Assembly (NCBI RefSeq): GCF_009649785.1 | Contig: NZ_WJOK01000019.1 | Span: forward strand, 1 to 64,000 | DNA: 64,000 nt | Direction of reading: 5' to 3' | Origin: Agrobacterium tumefaciens | Lineage (GTDB): Bacteria; Pseudomonadota; Alphaproteobacteria; Rhizobiales; Rhizobiaceae | Shown here: positions 17,449 through 26,198 of the stretch, one piece after another | Numbering within the stretch: the first letter of the stretch is position 1 | How the letters are laid out: the number at the start of each line of letters is the position of its first letter | Program-made: the position numbers and the translations under genes | The notes under the pieces: generated by a model | The model's database searches: none | What the model was told of the DNA's origin: nothing | Seen by the model: only the letters and a program-made list of their open reading frames with translations

Positions 17449-18324
17449 ATGACCCTCCTCCGCCACCGCGTCCTCCCCATCCTCACCGTCCTCCTCGCCA
17501 TCCTCATCGTCTGGCACCTTTGCGTCATCTACCTCAACATGCCCTTCGTCCGCGATCAGGCAAACCGCGCCGGCCAGACGCCGAGCTTCATGGAGCTTCT
17601 GCCGCAAACCTTCGCACAGGAGCGCCCGGTTCTCCCCGCCCCGCACCAGATCATCGCGGAACTGTGGGACACCACCGTCAACAAGGCGATCACCTCGAAG
17701 CGCAGCCTCGTTTATCACGCGGGCGTCACGCTTTCGGCCACGCTCCTCGGTTTCGCCATCGGCGCGGTGCTCGGCATCCTGCTCGCCGTCGCCATCATCC
17801 ACAACCGCGCCATGGACCGCTCGGTCATGCCGTGGATCATCGCCAGCCAGACCATTCCCATCCTTGCTGTCGCGCCGATGATCATCGTCGTCCTGAATTC
17901 CATCGGCATTTCCGGGCTGTTGCCCAAGGCGCTGATTTCCACGTATCTCTCGTTCTTCCCGATTGTCGTCGGCATGGTGAAGGGCCTCAGAAGCCCCGAA
18001 ACCATCCAGCTGGACCTGATGCACACCTATAATGCCTCGCCCGCACAAATCTTCTGGAAGCTGCGCTGGCCGTCTGCCCTGCCCTATCTCTTCACCTCGC
18101 TGAAGATCGCCATCGCGATTGCGCTGGTCGGGGCCATCGTCGGCGAATTGCCGACGGGCGCCGTCGCAGGCCTCGGTGCGCGTCTGCTCTCCGGCTCCTA
18201 TTACGGCCAGACCGTGCAGATATGGGCAGCGCTGTTCATGGCCGCCGGTGTGGCCGCCATTCTGGTCTCGATCATCGGCATCGCTCACGCAGCCGTCCTC
18301 AAGAGAATGGGAGCGCGGCCATGA
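17449..18324 (+). CDS. ABC transporter permease, NitT/TauT type (first)
   Basis: A 291-residue inner-membrane permease. One N-terminal helix (VLPILTVLLAILIVWHLCVIYL) is followed by a periplasmic segment, then about five helices. The ATPase-contact loop is visible as SPAQIFWKLRWPSALPYLF near residues 195-215 (EAA-like motif). The start ATG lies about 25 bases after the repeat. The stop overlaps the next permease in ATGA. It pairs with the second permease as a heterodimeric pore for a pyrimidine-type substrate (inferred). Confidence 0.9.
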   Translation: MTLLRHRVLPILTVLLAILIVWHLCVIYLNMPFVRDQANRAGQTPSFMELLPQTFAQERPVLPAPHQIIAELWDTTVNKAITSKRSLVYHAGVTLSATLLGFAIGAVLGILLAVAIIHNRAMDRSVMPWIIASQTIPILAVAPMIIVVLNSIGISGLLPKALISTYLSFFPIVVGMVKGLRSPETIQLDLMHTYNASPAQIFWKLRWPSALPYLFTSLKIAIAIALVGAIVGELPTGAVAGLGARLLSGSYYGQTVQIWAALFMAAGVAAILVSIIGIAHAAVLKRMGARP

Positions 18325-19193
18325 CAAATCCCGTCTGGTTTATTGGCGCAATCCTGTTCTGGCTTGCCGCCTGGGCCTGCAACGAATGGCTGGTGCGCCA
18401 CACCTTCGCATCACAGTCGGCAAAGCGAATGAGCCGCATGGCCGTACCGCTTCTCTTCGGGCTGGCCATTCTCGCGCTTTGGGAAGGTGTGGTGCGCGGC
18501 TTCTCCGTCCCACCCATCCTGTTGCCTGCCCCGAGCGCCATCCTCGCCCGCCTTCTCGGCTCGCTACCGATCCTCTGGGCGGATTTCCGCCAGACCTTCC
18601 TCAAATCGGTGCTGACAGGTTATGTGCTCGGCTGCGGCCTCGGTTTCATCGTCGCCATCCTCATCGACCGCTCGCCTTTCCTGCAACGCGGGCTTCTGCC
18701 CATCGGCAATTTCGTCTCCGCCCTGCCGGTCGTCGGCATCGCTCCCATCATGGTCATGTGGTTCGGTTTCGACTGGCAGTCGAAAGTGGCTGTCGTCGTC
18801 ATCATGACGTTTTTCCCGATGCTGGTGAACACGGTTCAAGGGCTTGCCGCCTCCAGCCACATGGAACGCGACCTGATGCGCACCTATGCCGCAGGCTGGG
18901 GGCAGACATTGCTGAAACTGCGCCTGCCCGCCGCCTGGCCCTTCATCTTCAACGCCCTGAAGATCAATTCCACACTGGCGCTGATCGGCGCCATCGTCGC
19001 GGAATTCTTCGGCACGCCCATCGTCGGCATGGGTTTTCGCATCTCGGCGGAAATGGGCCGCAGCAATGTCGATATGGTCTGGGCAGAAATCGCCGTGGCG
19101 GCGCTCGCAGGCTCAGGATTTTACGGTCTGGTGGCGCTCATCGAGCGCGCCGTCACCTTCTGGCATCCGTCCGTCCGTGGGGGACGGACGTAA
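18321..19193 (+). CDS. ABC transporter permease, NitT/TauT type (second)
   Basis: A 290-residue permease with about six helices: an N-terminal NPVWFIGAILFWLAAWACNEW, then SVLTGYVLGCGLGFIVAI, AVVVIMTFFPMLVNT and others. The ATPase-contact loop reads RTYAAGWGQTLLKLRLPAAWPF. ATG at 18321 overlaps the previous stop; a longer frame to 18222 lies inside the first permease. It completes the pore with the preceding gene and is followed by the binding protein 21 bases later. Confidence 0.9.
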   Translation: MTNPVWFIGAILFWLAAWACNEWLVRHTFASQSAKRMSRMAVPLLFGLAILALWEGVVRGFSVPPILLPAPSAILARLLGSLPILWADFRQTFLKSVLTGYVLGCGLGFIVAILIDRSPFLQRGLLPIGNFVSALPVVGIAPIMVMWFGFDWQSKVAVVVIMTFFPMLVNTVQGLAASSHMERDLMRTYAAGWGQTLLKLRLPAAWPFIFNALKINSTLALIGAIVAEFFGTPIVGMGFRISAEMGRSNVDMVWAEIAVAALAGSGFYGLVALIERAVTFWHPSVRGGRT

Positions 19194-19214
19194 ATAACGA
19201 AAAAGGGAACAGCG

Positions 19215-20207
19215 ATGAAAATGAAACTTGCCTCCATGCTTCTTGCCGGCGCGTCACTTCTGAGCGCATTTGAGGCTCAGGCCGCCGACAAGATCACCCT
19301 GCAGCTAAAATGGGTCACCCAGGCGCAGTTCGCCGGTTATTACGTCGCCAAGGACAAGGGCTTTTATGAAGCCGAAGGTCTCGATGTCGATATCAAGCCG
19401 GGCGGACCGGATATTGCGCCTGCGCAGGTTCTGGCAGGCGGTGGCGCGGATGTGATCGTCGACTGGATGCCATCGGCACTCGCCACCCGCGAAAAGGGCG
19501 TGCCGCTCGTCAACATCGCCCAGCCGTTCAAAACGTCAGGCATGATGCTGACCTGCCTCAAGGAAACCGGCATTACCAAGCCGGAAGATTTCAAGGGCAA
19601 GACGCTCGGCGTCTGGTTCTTCGGCAATGAATATCCGTTCCTGTCGTGGATGGCGCACCTGAAAATCCCGACCACCGGCGGCGCGGATGGCGTCACCGTC
19701 CTCAAGCAGGGTTTCAACGTCGATCCGCTGCTGCAAAAGCAGGCCGCCTGCATTTCCACCATGACCTATAATGAATACTGGCAGGTCATTGATGCCGGCA
19801 TCAAGCCGGAGGAACTCGTCACCTTCAAATATGAGGACGAAGGCGTGGCAACGCTGGAGGACGGGCTCTACGTTCTCGAAGACAAGCTGAAGGACGCCAA
19901 GTTCAAGCAAGACATGGTCAAATTCGTCCGCGCTTCCATGAAGGGCTGGAAGTGGGCGGAAGAACACCCTGACGATGCAGCAGGTATCGTTCTTGAAAAT
20001 GACGCCTCCGGCGCCCAGACCGAAAAGCACCAGAAGCGCATGATGGGCGAAGTCGCCAAGCTGACCGCCGGCTCGAAGGGCGCGCTGGACAAGGCGGATT
20101 ACGAGCGCACCGTCAAGACGCTGCTCGGCGGCGGTTCCGATCCCGTTATCACCAAGGAGCCGACAGGCGCCTACACCACTGAAATCACCGATGCGGCGCT
20201 GAAATAG
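19215..20207 (+). CDS. NMT1/THI5-like ABC substrate-binding protein
   Basis: A 330-residue periplasmic binding protein with a Sec signal (MKMKLASMLLAGASLLSAFEAQA, cleavage after AQA). KITLQLKWVTQAQFAGYYVAKDKGFYEAEGLDV is the hallmark of the NMT1/THI5-like family that binds pyrimidines, riboflavin or other flat heterocycles; GGADVIVDWMPSALA and KTLGVWFFGNEYPFL are further conserved segments. It is the last gene of the operon and ends at a strong terminator. Given hydA and the carbamoylase upstream, uracil, dihydropyrimidine or hydantoin is the likeliest ligand; hydroxymethylpyrimidine is the alternative. Confidence 0.9.
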   Translation: MKMKLASMLLAGASLLSAFEAQAADKITLQLKWVTQAQFAGYYVAKDKGFYEAEGLDVDIKPGGPDIAPAQVLAGGGADVIVDWMPSALATREKGVPLVNIAQPFKTSGMMLTCLKETGITKPEDFKGKTLGVWFFGNEYPFLSWMAHLKIPTTGGADGVTVLKQGFNVDPLLQKQAACISTMTYNEYWQVIDAGIKPEELVTFKYEDEGVATLEDGLYVLEDKLKDAKFKQDMVKFVRASMKGWKWAEEHPDDAAGIVLENDASGAQTEKHQKRMMGEVAKLTAGSKGALDKADYERTVKTLLGGGSDPVITKEPTGAYTTEITDAALK

Positions 20208-20232
20208 TCACGTCGAAGCCGAAAACATGGAA

Positions 20233-20260
20233 ACGCGCGGCCATCGCCGCGCGTTTTTTT
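20233..20260 (+). terminator. rho-independent terminator of the pyrimidine operon
   Basis: A 9-base stem ACGCGCGGC / GCCGCGCGT with loop CATC followed by seven T residues, 25 bases after the binding-protein stop. Confidence 0.92.
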
Positions 20261-20572
20261 GCGCGCTGGTGACCCGTTTGATGAATTACAACACTCGGCC
20301 ATATACAAAAATGTATATCAACCCTCGAGGCTATGCGGATTGATTTGTATAGCAACAACAATTAGAGTCCCCGCCAACAAGACTGCCGAATTTGATCTTG
20401 TAAAAAAGCACGAAGCAAAGGTGCTTAAGATTCGCGTTGAGGGGCGTTTGAATCGGGAGGATCGAGAAGGAAGTATTGTGATCCCTTGTTTCACATTCGT
20501 TGCCGCATGACCTTTTAAAACACGCCTTCAGGCTGAAGGACATGCGATCGAATATTGCGCGAGCCAAGACAC
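20261..20572. other. gene-free gap, AT-richer than its surroundings
   Basis: About 310 bases before the RND adaptor gene. It holds short open frames (for example 20259-20510 +, 20331-20567 -), but none has a family-like protein or a good start. Composition is AT-richer than the neighbouring genes, and the middle (TTGTATAGCAACAACAATTA) looks non-coding. The RND operon promoter should be here; I cannot pick a clear -35/-10. Confidence 0.5.
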
Positions 20573-21766
20573 ATGCAGCATAAAGTCACGTTTAACCGCT
20601 TTGTTTTCCTTTTTCTTTCCGCAACGGCCCTGCCATTTTCGGCTGTGGCCGAGGGAGAATTGCCGGAACCGGTCAAACAGCAGAACCTGCCTTCCATCAT
20701 CGTCGCGCACGCCGCAACACGCGATCTCGTGGACCGCATCATCGCCACCGGCACCATCAGGCCCGTGGACGAAATTTATGTACAGCCGCTGGTCGACGGC
20801 CTGTCGATCGACGAACTGAACGTCGATATCGGCGACAGGGTCGAGGCGAATGCGGTTCTGGCCGTGCTTTCCTCGGACAGTCTTCTCCTGCAAAAAAGCC
20901 AGCTTGAGGCCAACAGGGCCAAGGCGCAGGCCGCCGTTGCGCAATCCAAGGCGCAGGTTTTGGAGGCTGAGGCCAACAAGGCGGATGCCCTTCGCCAGCG
21001 CGACCGCGCCGCCAAGCTCGGCCAGAGCGGTTCCGGTTCCGTCTCCGAGACGGAAAAAACCGAGGCCGCTGCCCAGGTTGCGCAGGCACGCCTTGATGCC
21101 GCCAAGCAGACCGTTTCCGCCGGAGAGGCAGACATCAAGGTCGTCGACGCGCAGATTGACGACATCAATCTGAAACTGACGCGCACGGGTGTGAAAACCC
21201 CCGTCACCGGCATCGTTTCCGCCAAGAATGCCAAGGTCGGCGCCATCGCCAGCGGCGCCGGAAACCCGCTTTTCACGATCATCAAGGACGGCGCGATCGA
21301 GCTTGTCGCCGATCTTTCCGAGACCGACATCCAGCGGGTGAAGGCCGGCCAGAAAGCTTTCTTGACGGTTGCCGGCGGAGCCCAAAAAATTGAGGGCAAG
21401 GTGCGTCTCGTTTCGCCGACCGTCGATCCGGCAACGCGCCTTGGTTCCGTGCATGTTGTGCTGCCGACGGACAGCCCGGCACGGTCGGGCATGTATGCCA
21501 GCGCGGAGATCATCGTGAAAGAGACGAACGCGCTTGCCCTGCCGCTTTCGGCCGTCACCTCCGGGCGTGAAGGCTCGACCACCCGCAAGGTGGAAGGCGA
21601 CATCGTCAAGCAGGTGAAGATCGAGACCGGCATTGAAGACAGCGGTTTCATCGAGATTGTCAGCGGACTTGCCGCTGGTGACAAGGTTGTCGAGAAAGCT
21701 GGAGCATTCGTGCGTGATGGTGACCGGATAAGACCGGTGGAAGCCCAGACGGCTGCGTCCAACTGA
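20573..21766 (+). CDS. RND efflux periplasmic adaptor (membrane fusion protein)
   Basis: A 397-residue adaptor linking an RND pump to an outer-membrane channel. ATG at 20573 begins a Sec-type signal (FLFLSATALPFSAVAEG). The plan is typical: a split biotinyl-lipoyl domain (GTIRPVDEIYVQPLVDG...VEANAVLAVL), a helical hairpin rich in Ala, Gln and Lys (about 100-190), the second lipoyl half (TRTGVKTPVTGIVSAKNAKVG), a beta-barrel (LVADLSETDIQRVKAGQ) and a membrane-proximal domain. There is no lipobox cysteine, so it is held otherwise. The RND pump gene follows after 13 bases. No TolC-type gene is nearby. Confidence 0.93.
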   Translation: MQHKVTFNRFVFLFLSATALPFSAVAEGELPEPVKQQNLPSIIVAHAATRDLVDRIIATGTIRPVDEIYVQPLVDGLSIDELNVDIGDRVEANAVLAVLSSDSLLLQKSQLEANRAKAQAAVAQSKAQVLEAEANKADALRQRDRAAKLGQSGSGSVSETEKTEAAAQVAQARLDAAKQTVSAGEADIKVVDAQIDDINLKLTRTGVKTPVTGIVSAKNAKVGAIASGAGNPLFTIIKDGAIELVADLSETDIQRVKAGQKAFLTVAGGAQKIEGKVRLVSPTVDPATRLGSVHVVLPTDSPARSGMYASAEIIVKETNALALPLSAVTSGREGSTTRKVEGDIVKQVKIETGIEDSGFIEIVSGLAAGDKVVEKAGAFVRDGDRIRPVEAQTAASN

Positions 21767-21779
21767 CTGAGGGAATGAA

Positions 21780-24700
21780 ATGAACTTCTCCGCATGGTCA
21801 ATCCGTAACCCGATTGCGCCGCTTCTCGGCTTCGCGCTTTTGATGTTCCTCGGCATCCAGGCCTTCAACGCCCTGCCGATCACCCGTTTTCCGAATATCG
21901 ACGTTCCCGTCGTTGCCGTCACCGTGACCCAGAGCGGCGCTTCGCCGTCCGAGCTGGAAATGCAGGTGACGAAGGAGATCGAAGACGCTGTCGCCGCCAT
22001 TAGCGGCGTCGACGAAATCCAGTCGACCGTCACCGACGGACAATCCCTGACAACCGTCGTCTTCCGCATCGAAAAGCCGACGGAAGAGGCGGTTCAGGAC
22101 GTCAAGGACGCTATCGACAAGATCCGCAGCGATCTGCCATCCGACATCGAAGTGCCTGTTGTCAGCAAGATCGACGTGGAAGGCCAGGCAATCCAGACCT
22201 TTGCCGTCTCCTCGCCGAACATGACGCTGGAAGAACTGTCCTGGTTCGTTGATGACACCATCAAGCGTTCGCTGCAGGGCAAGTCCGGCATCGGCAAGGT
22301 CGACCGTTATGGCGGCGCCGACCGCGAAGTGCGCGTTTCGCTCAGCCCCGAAAAGCTCGACGCCTACGGCATCACCGCAAGCGAAGTGAACGGCCAGCTG
22401 CGCGGCACCAATATCGACCTTGGCTCCGGCCGCGGCCAGGTTGGCGGTAACGAACAGACGATCCGCACGCTCGGCGACACCCGCGATGTCACCCAGCTTG
22501 CCAACACCACCATCGCGCTCTCCAATGGCCGTTTCGTAAAGCTCGCCGAACTCGGCACCGTCACGGACACCTATGAGGAGCAGAAGTCCTTCTCGCGCTT
22601 CAACGGCAACCCCGCCGTTACCTTTGCGGTGTTCCGCTCCAAGGGCGCCAGCGAGGTTTCGGTCGCCAAAACCGTGGCCGAAAGCCTCGATCAGGTCCGC
22701 AAGGACCATCCCGACGTCGCGATCCAGATGGTCGATGACGCCGTCTACTTCACCTACGGCAACTATACGGCAGCGCTCGATACGCTGATCGAAGGCGCGG
22801 TCCTCGCCGTCATCGTGGTTCTGCTGTTCCTCAGGAACTGGCGCGCTACCCTGATTGCCGCCGTGGCCCTGCCGCTCTCCGCGATCCCGACATTCTGGAT
22901 CATGGACATCATGGGCTTCTCGCTCAACCTCGTCAGCTTCCTCGCATTGACGCTCGCCACGGGTATTCTCGTGGACGACGCCATCGTGGAAATCGAGAAC
23001 ATCGCCCGCCACATCAAGATGGGCAAGACGCCGTATCGCGCCTCGCTGGAAGCCGCAGACGAAATCGGCCTTGCCGTCATCGCCACCAGCTTCACCATCA
23101 TCGCCGTCTTCGTGCCCGTGTCGTTCATGCCCGGCATTCCCGGCCAGTACTTCATCCAGTTCGGTCTGACGGTCGCCTTCTCGGTGTTCTTCTCGCTGGC
23201 GGTCGCCCGTCTCATCACGCCCTTGATGGCCGCCTATCTCATGCGCGCCGAAGACGCGATGGATGACCATGCCGACAATGACGGCTGGCTGATGAAAGCC
23301 TATACGCGCATGGTTTCCGCCACCACCTCCAAATGGTGGGCGCGTTACCTGACGCTGGTCGGCGCCATCGGCTTCCTCATTGCTTCCGTCATGCTTCTTA
23401 GCCAGGTGCCGGGCAGCTTCCTGCCGCCGGACGACGCCTCGCGCGTAACGCTTTCGGTGGAACTGCCGCCCAATGCGACGCTGGACGAGACAGACCGGAC
23501 GACGACCGAAATCTTCCACGCCATCCGCGATATCAACGGTGTGGAAAGCGTCTTCATCCTCGGCGGCGCCTCGCCCAAGGGCGATCTGGAGCTTCGCCGC
23601 GCCACCGTCAACGTCATTCTCCAGCATATCGACCATTCGCTGCTGAAAACCCTTGTCAACAAGGGTCTCGGCTCGCTTCCGCTTGTCGGCCAATATCTTC
23701 CGAAGATCGAGGAAAAGGGCCGTGTCCGTCCGCAGTGGGATGTGGAGCGGGATATCTTCGCCAAGGTCCGCAGCATTCCGGATGTGCGCATCATCAAGCT
23801 TAACGACCGCGCGGAACGCGAACTGAGCTTCAACTTCCTCTCGTCCAACGAGAAGGATCTGAACGATGCCGTCGGCATTCTCGAAAGCCGCCTGCGCGCC
23901 TCGCCCATCCTTGCCAATGTCAGCTCCGAGGGAGCGCTTCCCCGTCCTGAACTGCAGATCCGCCCGCGCAAGGACGAGATCGCCCGCCTCGGAATCACGC
24001 CGCAGCAGATTTCGCAGACGGTGCGTGTCGCCACCATCGGTGACATCGACGCACAGTTGACGAAAATCTCGCTGGACGACCGGCAGATCCCGATCCGCGT
24101 GCAGGCATCTATCGATACCCGCCGTGACCTCGCCACCATCCGCGCGCTGAAGGTCAAGACCGCATCCGGTTCGCTGGTGCCGCTCTACAGTGTTGCCGAT
24201 ATCGACTATTCGGAAGGTCCAAGCTCGATCAAGCGCAACGACCGCAACCGCGTCGTCTCCATCGGCTCCGATGTACCGTTCGGCACAGCGCTCGATACGT
24301 CTACGGCGGAGTTCAAGCGGATCGTTTCGGAAACCGAACTGCCGGCAAGCGTTCGCCTTGCCGAAAGCGGTGATGCCAAGGTGCAGGGCGAAATGCAGCA
24401 GGGCTTCGTCAACGCCATGCTGCTCGGCCTGCTTCTGGTGCTGGTGGTGCTTATCCTCCTGTTCAAGGATATCATCCAGCCCTTCACCATCCTGTTCTCA
24501 TTGCCACTCGCCATTGGCGGCGTGGCCGTGGCGCTCATCATCACGCAGAACGCGCTTTCGATGCCCGTTCTCATCGGCATTCTGATGCTGATGGGTATCG
24601 TGACGAAAAACGCCATCCTTCTGGTGGACTTCGCCATTGAAATGCGCCGGCACGGCATGGAACGGGTGCATGCCATGGTCGAGGCCGGCCGCAAGCGCGC

Positions 24701-25100
24701 CCGACCGATCATCATGACCTCCATCGCCATGTCGGCGGGCATGTTGCCCTCGGCACTTGGCGTCGGCGAAGGCGGCTCCTTCCGCGCGCCGATGGCGATT
24801 GCGGTGATCGGTGGCATCATCGTCTCCACGGTGCTGTCTCTGATCGTGGTCCCCGCCTTCTTCCTGATCATGGATGACCTGTCGCGCCTGCTCGCCCACC
24901 TCTTCGGCCGCTTCGTCGGCAAGAAGGAAGAGGAGGAAGAGTCGCTCTCCAACGAAAAACTCTCGGAGATCGCCCGCGAAAACAGCCTGGCGCTCTCCTC
25001 GCTGGAAGCGCGCGTCGCCGGCATGGAAAAAGGCTCCGGTGAAAAATCCGGTGACAAGGGCAGCAATATATTGCGGTTGCCGCCGCTCGCTGCCGAGTGA
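21780..25100 (+). CDS. RND efflux pump inner-membrane transporter (HAE-1 type)
   Basis: A 1106-residue proton-driven RND pump with 12 membrane helices and two large periplasmic loops. It opens MNFSAWSIRNPIAPLLGF, and the porter motifs are recognisable. Helix 4 carries GILVDDAIVEIENIAR, whose paired Asp residues relay protons. The second half repeats the plan (GILMLMGIVTKNAILLVDFAIEM). The C-terminal ~60 residues after the last helix form an acidic then helical cytoplasmic tail (KKEEEEES...), longer than in AcrB. Co-transcribed with the adaptor gene; a terminator follows. The substrate is unknown. Confidence 0.94.
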   Translation: MNFSAWSIRNPIAPLLGFALLMFLGIQAFNALPITRFPNIDVPVVAVTVTQSGASPSELEMQVTKEIEDAVAAISGVDEIQSTVTDGQSLTTVVFRIEKPTEEAVQDVKDAIDKIRSDLPSDIEVPVVSKIDVEGQAIQTFAVSSPNMTLEELSWFVDDTIKRSLQGKSGIGKVDRYGGADREVRVSLSPEKLDAYGITASEVNGQLRGTNIDLGSGRGQVGGNEQTIRTLGDTRDVTQLANTTIALSNGRFVKLAELGTVTDTYEEQKSFSRFNGNPAVTFAVFRSKGASEVSVAKTVAESLDQVRKDHPDVAIQMVDDAVYFTYGNYTAALDTLIEGAVLAVIVVLLFLRNWRATLIAAVALPLSAIPTFWIMDIMGFSLNLVSFLALTLATGILVDDAIVEIENIARHIKMGKTPYRASLEAADEIGLAVIATSFTIIAVFVPVSFMPGIPGQYFIQFGLTVAFSVFFSLAVARLITPLMAAYLMRAEDAMDDHADNDGWLMKAYTRMVSATTSKWWARYLTLVGAIGFLIASVMLLSQVPGSFLPPDDASRVTLSVELPPNATLDETDRTTTEIFHAIRDINGVESVFILGGASPKGDLELRRATVNVILQHIDHSLLKTLVNKGLGSLPLVGQYLPKIEEKGRVRPQWDVERDIFAKVRSIPDVRIIKLNDRAERELSFNFLSSNEKDLNDAVGILESRLRASPILANVSSEGALPRPELQIRPRKDEIARLGITPQQISQTVRVATIGDIDAQLTKISLDDRQIPIRVQASIDTRRDLATIRALKVKTASGSLVPLYSVADIDYSEGPSSIKRNDRNRVVSIGSDVPFGTALDTSTAEFKRIVSETELPASVRLAESGDAKVQGEMQQGFVNAMLLGLLLVLVVLILLFKDIIQPFTILFSLPLAIGGVAVALIITQNALSMPVLIGILMLMGIVTKNAILLVDFAIEMRRHGMERVHAMVEAGRKRARPIIMTSIAMSAGMLPSALGVGEGGSFRAPMAIAVIGGIIVSTVLSLIVVPAFFLIMDDLSRLLAHLFGRFVGKKEEEEESLSNEKLSEIARENSLALSSLEARVAGMEKGSGEKSGDKGSNILRLPPLAAE

Positions 25101-25108
25101 AAGTTGAG

Positions 25109-25138
25109 ACGCCGGGTCCAGTGCCCGGCGTTTCCTTT
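25109..25138 (+). terminator. terminator after the RND operon
   Basis: Stem ACGCCGGG / CCCGGCGT with a 7-base loop, followed by TTCCTTTT, starting 9 bases after the RND pump stop. Confidence 0.85.
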
Positions 25139-25263
25139 TGTGGTGCGTTTGCTTGGTCGCGACTGCGTTGCGGCTGGCTTCTTCTGCACGCCGAGGAGAA
25201 GAGATAGGCCGCACCCGCTCGCTCCACATTTCCCTGCTCCCCGCACAACAACGCCAAACCCAT

Positions 25264-25277
25264 TTGATCGAAATCAA
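25264..25277. promoter_or_regulatory. FNR box upstream of sinR
   Basis: TTGATCGAAATCAA is a perfect TTGAT-N4-ATCAA inverted repeat, the FNR/Anr/FnrN consensus. It ends 64 bases before the ATG at 25342. In Agrobacterium sinR is known to be controlled by FnrN and to have such a box, so the site also supports the gene identity. Confidence 0.88.
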
Positions 25278-25341
25278 TTCGCTTTTCAGGTGAACTGCTA
25301 ATCTCCCTCGCATCGGGAATTGCCGGTCGAAGGATAATGCG

Positions 25342-26124
25342 ATGAGCTCTTTTCAGATAGGCGTGAGGGAAAAGGAACATCCCCGGTTTCGTATCGCTTC
25401 GGACAACCCGGCAAAAGGTTTGAGCGGGAGCCGGATGGACGTGAACAAGACCGTAAAGCTGAGCAACAGGGACAGGAACATTCTGCTGCGCGTGCCCCTG
25501 ATAGGGATTGCGGATGAAGCGGCGGCGTTGAAACTGATGGAGGCGGCAACCGTCACCAATCTCAATGCCCGCCATGTACTCTTCAAGGAGGGCGAGGCAG
25601 CGCAATATTTCTACTGTGTACTGTCGGGCTATGTCCGCCTTTACCGGCTGGACAGGCACGGGCGCGAGGCGGATGTGCGTGTCAGCGGTCCGGGCGATAC
25701 CTTCAACGAATGCCTGATCTTCGGCAGCGACAGCTATCGTTACAGCGCGCAGGCGGCGGAAAGCTGCACCGTGGCGCGTTTCGAACTGGCAAGAATCCGC
25801 AGCCTTGTGGATCAGGAACCGGCAATCGCCAAGGCCGTGATGCGCTGCCTCTCCAACAGCCTGCTCGGCACCATGGATTGCATTGCCAACGACCGGCTGC
25901 AAACCGCGCCGCAACGCGTTGCCCATTACCTGATCAATCAGGGGCCGCGCGACGCTACGTCCTTTTCGCTGCGTCTGCCGTTCCAGAAAAGCCTGCTCGC
26001 CGGCAAGCTCGGCCTTGCGCCGGAAGCGCTGTCGCGCGCTTTCTCCGCACTGAAAAAGGCGGGCGTCACCGTTCGCGGCCGCATCGTGCAGGTCAATGAT
26101 GTCGCGGCGCTGAAACAGATTTGA
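25342..26124 (+). CDS. sinR: Crp/FNR-family regulator, SinR type
   Basis: A 260-residue Crp/FNR protein. A cyclic-nucleotide-binding-type beta-barrel (LFKEGEAAQYFYCVLSGYVRLYRLDRHGREADVRVSGPGDTF, about 75-120) leads through a dimer helix to a helix-turn-helix (QKSLLAGKLGLAPEALSRAFSALKKAGV, about 217-244) that keeps the E-x-x-S-R pattern used by FNR to read TTGAT half sites. The N-terminal cysteines that hold the oxygen-sensing iron-sulfur cluster in FNR are absent, as described for SinR, the Agrobacterium regulator of biofilm maturation that acts under FnrN. The perfect FNR box upstream agrees. An internal ATG at 25435 is a possible shorter start. Identity is by context and memory, not alignment. 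Confidence 0.8.
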   Translation: MSSFQIGVREKEHPRFRIASDNPAKGLSGSRMDVNKTVKLSNRDRNILLRVPLIGIADEAAALKLMEAATVTNLNARHVLFKEGEAAQYFYCVLSGYVRLYRLDRHGREADVRVSGPGDTFNECLIFGSDSYRYSAQAAESCTVARFELARIRSLVDQEPAIAKAVMRCLSNSLLGTMDCIANDRLQTAPQRVAHYLINQGPRDATSFSLRLPFQKSLLAGKLGLAPEALSRAFSALKKAGVTVRGRIVQVNDVAALKQI

Positions 26125-26143
26125 AGAAGTACCGGGGAGAGGA

Positions 26144-26185
26144 AGAGGACGGGACGCCTACGGGTATCCCGTCCTCTAATCTTTT
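26144..26185. terminator. terminator between sinR and the ureG-linked gene
   Basis: An 11-base stem AGAGGACGGGA / TCCCGTCCTCT around a 12-base loop, followed on the plus strand by AATCTTTT and on the minus strand by TCTTCC. It lies between convergent genes, so it may work both ways but is better placed for sinR. Confidence 0.75.
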
Positions 26186-26198
26186 GTCGAGCAGGACA

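Noticed and set aside
20259..20510. An 83-residue open frame after the pyrimidine operon terminator
   Set aside because: It begins in the terminator tail, has no family-like pattern or ribosome site, and its composition differs from real genes here.
21798..23693. A 631-codon frame antisense to the RND pump
   Set aside because: Composition (Asp, Gly, His, Arg-rich) is that of reverse-strand GC shadows, and the sense gene is certain.
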